Below are positions 61,923 to 64,000 of a stretch of DNA of 64,000 nt, in pieces. Position 1 is the stretch's first letter. Each line of letters begins with the position of its first letter. The stretch covers positions 496,001-560,000 of the forward strand of contig NZ_CP021422.1 of NCBI RefSeq assembly GCF_002201475.1, written 5' to 3'. The translations under genes were made by a program, and so were the position numbers. The DNA comes from Acutalibacter muris. Its GTDB lineage: Bacteria; Bacillota; Clostridia; Oscillospirales; Acutalibacteraceae. The notes beneath the pieces were generated by a model. That model was not told the origin of the DNA and ran no database searches. It worked only from the letters and a program-made list of their open reading frames with translations.

Positions 61923-63094
61923 AGCCTTATAAACCCCTCTGTATAGTCCCGGCCCGTGGGCTGTATTGTGGGCGCGGCAAGGGCATAGAGGTCGTCCGCA
62001 AGGGCCTCCAGCCTGAAAATATCCTGGGCCCCGTGGGAAAGCCGACCGATATCCGAGCTTCTGACCACCACCGGCAGGCGGGAGGCTTTAAGAAGCTCAA
62101 GGCCCTTTTTTGTGCCGCCCAGGGCCCTAAGATAAGGCGGCAGCCCCATAAGGGGCGCCCTTACCCCCAGGAACGCCCAGAGGACCAGCCGGCGCACACG
62201 GGCGTGGGAGACCCGCTTGACCTTTGTGAGGACGTACAACTCTTCTAAGGAGCGGGCCTGTCCCGCGGCCCGGAACAGCCGGTGCTCGATACCCTCGGAG
62301 AGGTCCGGCAGGGCGGCGAGTTCCTCCTTCGGCATGGCCCGCAGCCTTGAGAGAATTGCCCGCTCAAGATACGCGATATCCGCCAGCCGCCCCTCCCGCC
62401 GGGCGGCTTCAACGCACCGAAGGGTGCTCTCGGGCACAAGGCCGTGAAGGTCCCCGCCGGAGAGGGCCCGCCGCCTTATCTCGCTGCCGGAGAGGGGGCC
62501 GCTTTCTCCCCCAGCTTCATCATGCCCAGCGCCCTCCCGCTTTATGGCGGTGGGCTCAAGGGCCGCGCCCTGGCACAGTATGGCCTTGCAGTATTCTATG
62601 CCCAGGTTTGCGTTTGGTCTGGACAGGGCAAAGCCAGCTTCACTGCCCAGCAGCTTCTCTATGGCCAGCTGCCGCCGGGCGGCAAAGCCTAGGTTTGGGG
62701 GGCCTTCCCCGAGGGCCTGGGAGAACTCCTCTGAGAGCAGGGCCTCCGCTATCCTTTGCAACAGATCTATGTCAGGGACCTCGCTGCCAAAGCACAGCGG
62801 TCCGGCTCCCAGGGCGGCGGCCAGAGCCACGCCACCCCCGGCGAACCGCTCCGCCCCGGCGCAGGCCCAGCTGAGGGGCAGCTCCACCACTAGGTCCGCG
62901 CCGTTTAAAAGGGCCAGCCGGGCGCGCTCCCACTTGTCCAGCATAGAGGGGCCCCCCCGCTGGACAAAATTGCCGCTCATGACGCATACCACCGGGTTCC
63001 CGAAGGCCCGGGCCCGCTCTAAAAGGAGCCTATGGCCGTAGTGCAGGGGGTCGAACTCGCAAATAATGGCAGAAAGGGCATTTTTCTGTGGCAT
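61919..63094 (-). CDS. tmcAL: tRNA(Met) cytidine acetate ligase (TmcAL)
   Basis: 391 residues. The nucleotidyltransferase motif HYGH (His18, His21) in CEFDPLHYGHRLLLERA, then SGNFVQRGGPSMLDKWERARLAL, LSWACAGAERFA, and SGSEIRRRAL. It makes N4-acetylcytidine in elongator tRNA-Met from acetate and ATP, so it uses the acetate pool made by the neighbouring acetate kinase pathway. The tmcAL-ackA pairing is common in Firmicutes. AAGGAG stands 11 bases before the ATG. Confidence 0.95.
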   Translation of the reverse strand: MPQKNALSAIICEFDPLHYGHRLLLERARAFGNPVVCVMSGNFVQRGGPSMLDKWERARLALLNGADLVVELPLSWACAGAERFAGGGVALAAALGAGPLCFGSEVPDIDLLQRIAEALLSEEFSQALGEGPPNLGFAARRQLAIEKLLGSEAGFALSRPNANLGIEYCKAILCQGAALEPTAIKREGAGHDEAGGESGPLSGSEIRRRALSGGDLHGLVPESTLRCVEAARREGRLADIAYLERAILSRLRAMPKEELAALPDLSEGIEHRLFRAAGQARSLEELYVLTKVKRVSHARVRRLVLWAFLGVRAPLMGLPPYLRALGGTKKGLELLKASRLPVVVRSSDIGRLSHGAQDIFRLEALADDLYALAAPTIQPTGRDYTEGFIRL

Positions 63095-63109
63095 TTTCTG
63101 TAAAACTCC

Positions 63110-63138
63110 TTGAATTTTTCAATATTGTATAGTATAAT
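63110..63138 (+). promoter_or_regulatory. Promoter of ackA
   Basis: -35 TTGAAT (63110-63115), 17-bp spacer, -10 TATAAT (63133-63138); a leader of about 75 bases follows. Confidence 0.7.
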
Positions 63139-63217
63139 GTGATATGCGCAGATAATATGGTTGAAGGTCTTAACTGTATCTATTATACGAAATTATTGTC
63201 TGAAAGGAAAGAGAGAT

Positions 63218-64000
63218 ATGAAAATTCTTGTAATCAATGCGGGCAGCTCCTCGCTCAAATATCAGCTTATCGATATGGACGGGGAAAAGATGCTCTGCAA
63301 GGGCAACTGCGAGCGCATAGGCCTTGACGGGGGCATCTTTACCCACAAGACCGCCGATGGCAGGGAGCTGCATAAGGACGTGGACATGCCTGATCACACC
63401 GCCGCCTTTACCCAGGTGAAGGACGCGCTGCTGGACCCGGAGAAGGGCGTTATAAAGCACCTCAGTGAGGTGTCTGCCATAGGCCACAGGGTGGTCCAGG
63501 GCGGGGCCATCTTCCACCAGTCCTGCCTTGTGGACGACAAGGTGATAGCGGATATCGAGAGTCTTATTCCACTTGCCCCCCTACATAACGGAGCCCATGT
63601 ACAAGGCATCAAGGCCTGCCGGAACCTGTTCGGCGAGGAGGTCCCCGAGGCGGTGGTCTTCGACACCTCCTTCCACGCCACCATGCCCCCGAAGGCCTAT
63701 ATGTACAACGTCCCCTACGAGTATTACGAGAAGTACGCCGTGCGGCGCTACGGGGCCCACGGCACCTCCCACCGCTATGTAAGCGCGCGCTGCGCAGAGC
63801 TTATGGGCAGGGACATAAAGGACCTGAAGATAATCACCTGCCATTTGGGCAACGGCTCCTCTATAACAGCCGTGGACGGCGGCAAGGTCATCGACACCAG
63901 CATGGGCCTGACTCCTCTTGACGGCTTCATGATGGGCGGGCGCACAGGAACCCTTGACCCCTCGGTGGTCACCTTCATAATGGAGAAGGAACAGCTGTCT
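63218..64000 (+). CDS. ackA: Acetate kinase, N-terminal part (gene leaves at the right edge)
   Basis: The first 261 residues of an about 400-residue enzyme. Conserved: MKILVINAGSSSLKYQLID with Asn7, GHRVVQGG with the substrate arginine, HNGAHVQGIKACRNL, VFDTSFHATMPPKAYMYNVPYEYYEKYAVRRYGAHGTSHRYVS and ITCHLGNGSSITAVDGGKVIDTSMGLTPLDGFMMGGRTGTLDPS. It makes ATP and acetate from acetyl phosphate in the cytoplasm. AAAGG/GAGAG upstream of the ATG. Own promoter; pta is not upstream of it. Confidence 0.98.
   Translation, partial: MKILVINAGSSSLKYQLIDMDGEKMLCKGNCERIGLDGGIFTHKTADGRELHKDVDMPDHTAAFTQVKDALLDPEKGVIKHLSEVSAIGHRVVQGGAIFHQSCLVDDKVIADIESLIPLAPLHNGAHVQGIKACRNLFGEEVPEAVVFDTSFHATMPPKAYMYNVPYEYYEKYAVRRYGAHGTSHRYVSARCAELMGRDIKDLKIITCHLGNGSSITAVDGGKVIDTSMGLTPLDGFMMGGRTGTLDPSVVTFIMEKEQLS

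Overview
The window looks like chromosome of a Gram-positive gut anaerobe of the class Clostridia, most likely Oscillospiraceae/Ruminococcaceae-like. This rests on a GC-rich sequence with strong AAGGAGG-type ribosome binding sites, near-consensus sigma-A promoters, an L27 protein with the Firmicutes N-terminal extension next to its protease Prp, Mini-III RNase, YjdF with its riboswitch, a rubredoxin-fused flavodiiron protein, ECF-type uptake and many carbohydrate enzymes. The genome shows no outer-membrane genes here. Isoleucine is often written ATA despite the high GC. No rRNA, tRNA, CRISPR array, prophage or intact insertion sequence was found.

Layout. 1-1.3 kb: end of a hexuronate pathway (glucuronate isomerase, SDR reductase). 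1.3-5.7 kb: MerR/TipAS regulator, acetyltransferase, lactonase, an unknown protein, and a FIST sensor protein preceded by a 66-aa unknown protein. 5.8-10.5 kb: GH3 glycosidase, ECF S component plus P-loop kinase, SPFH protein plus ribbon-helix-helix protein. 10.5-16.6 kb: flavodiiron protein, PadR/HAAS/toastrack operon, methyltransferase, NUDIX relic, histidine phosphatase. 16.6-17.1 kb: a type I toxin-antitoxin module behind a strongly folded leader. 17.1-21.4 kb: XRE regulator, Tex, phosphoesterase, acetyltransferase. 21.6-26.9 kb: four-gene leftward operon headed by a GH2 beta-galactosidase. 27-36.9 kb: large double glycosyltransferase, SecA, lipoprotein, beta-helix acyltransferase-like protein, FHA-SEDS protein, small kinase. 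37-43.3 kb: glycogen phosphorylase/4-alpha-glucanotransferase and the ilvE operon. 43.4-48.7 kb: MntP, NUDIX, iron-sulfur flavoprotein, YebC, yjdF riboswitch and gene, TraX, lipoprotein/membrane pair. 48.8-52.5 kb: DUF5054 and GH123-like glycan enzymes. 52.5-53.1 kb: divergent XRE/unknown pair with a long palindromic operator. 53.1-58.6 kb: L21-Prp-L27, four accessory genes, Obg, Mini-III. 58.6-64 kb: YitT, a Q/N-rich protein, acetyltransferase, RsmF, TmcAL and the start of acetate kinase.

How it fits together. Much of the region serves glycan use: hexuronate, xylosyl/arabinosyl, beta-galactosyl and probably N-acetylhexosaminyl substrates feed central metabolism, alpha-glucan is stored and mobilised (GlgP, MalQ), and acetate is produced (AckA). 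Oxygen/NO defence comes from the flavodiiron protein and probably the iron-sulfur flavoprotein.

The items most worth following are non-coding: (i) the toxin/antisense-RNA module at 16.65-17.11 kb with its structured leader; (ii) four related hairpin-rich intergenic repeats placed directly after stop codons; (iii) a three-way-junction element at 58551-58623; and (iv) a 5'-end hairpin that encloses the traX ribosome binding site.
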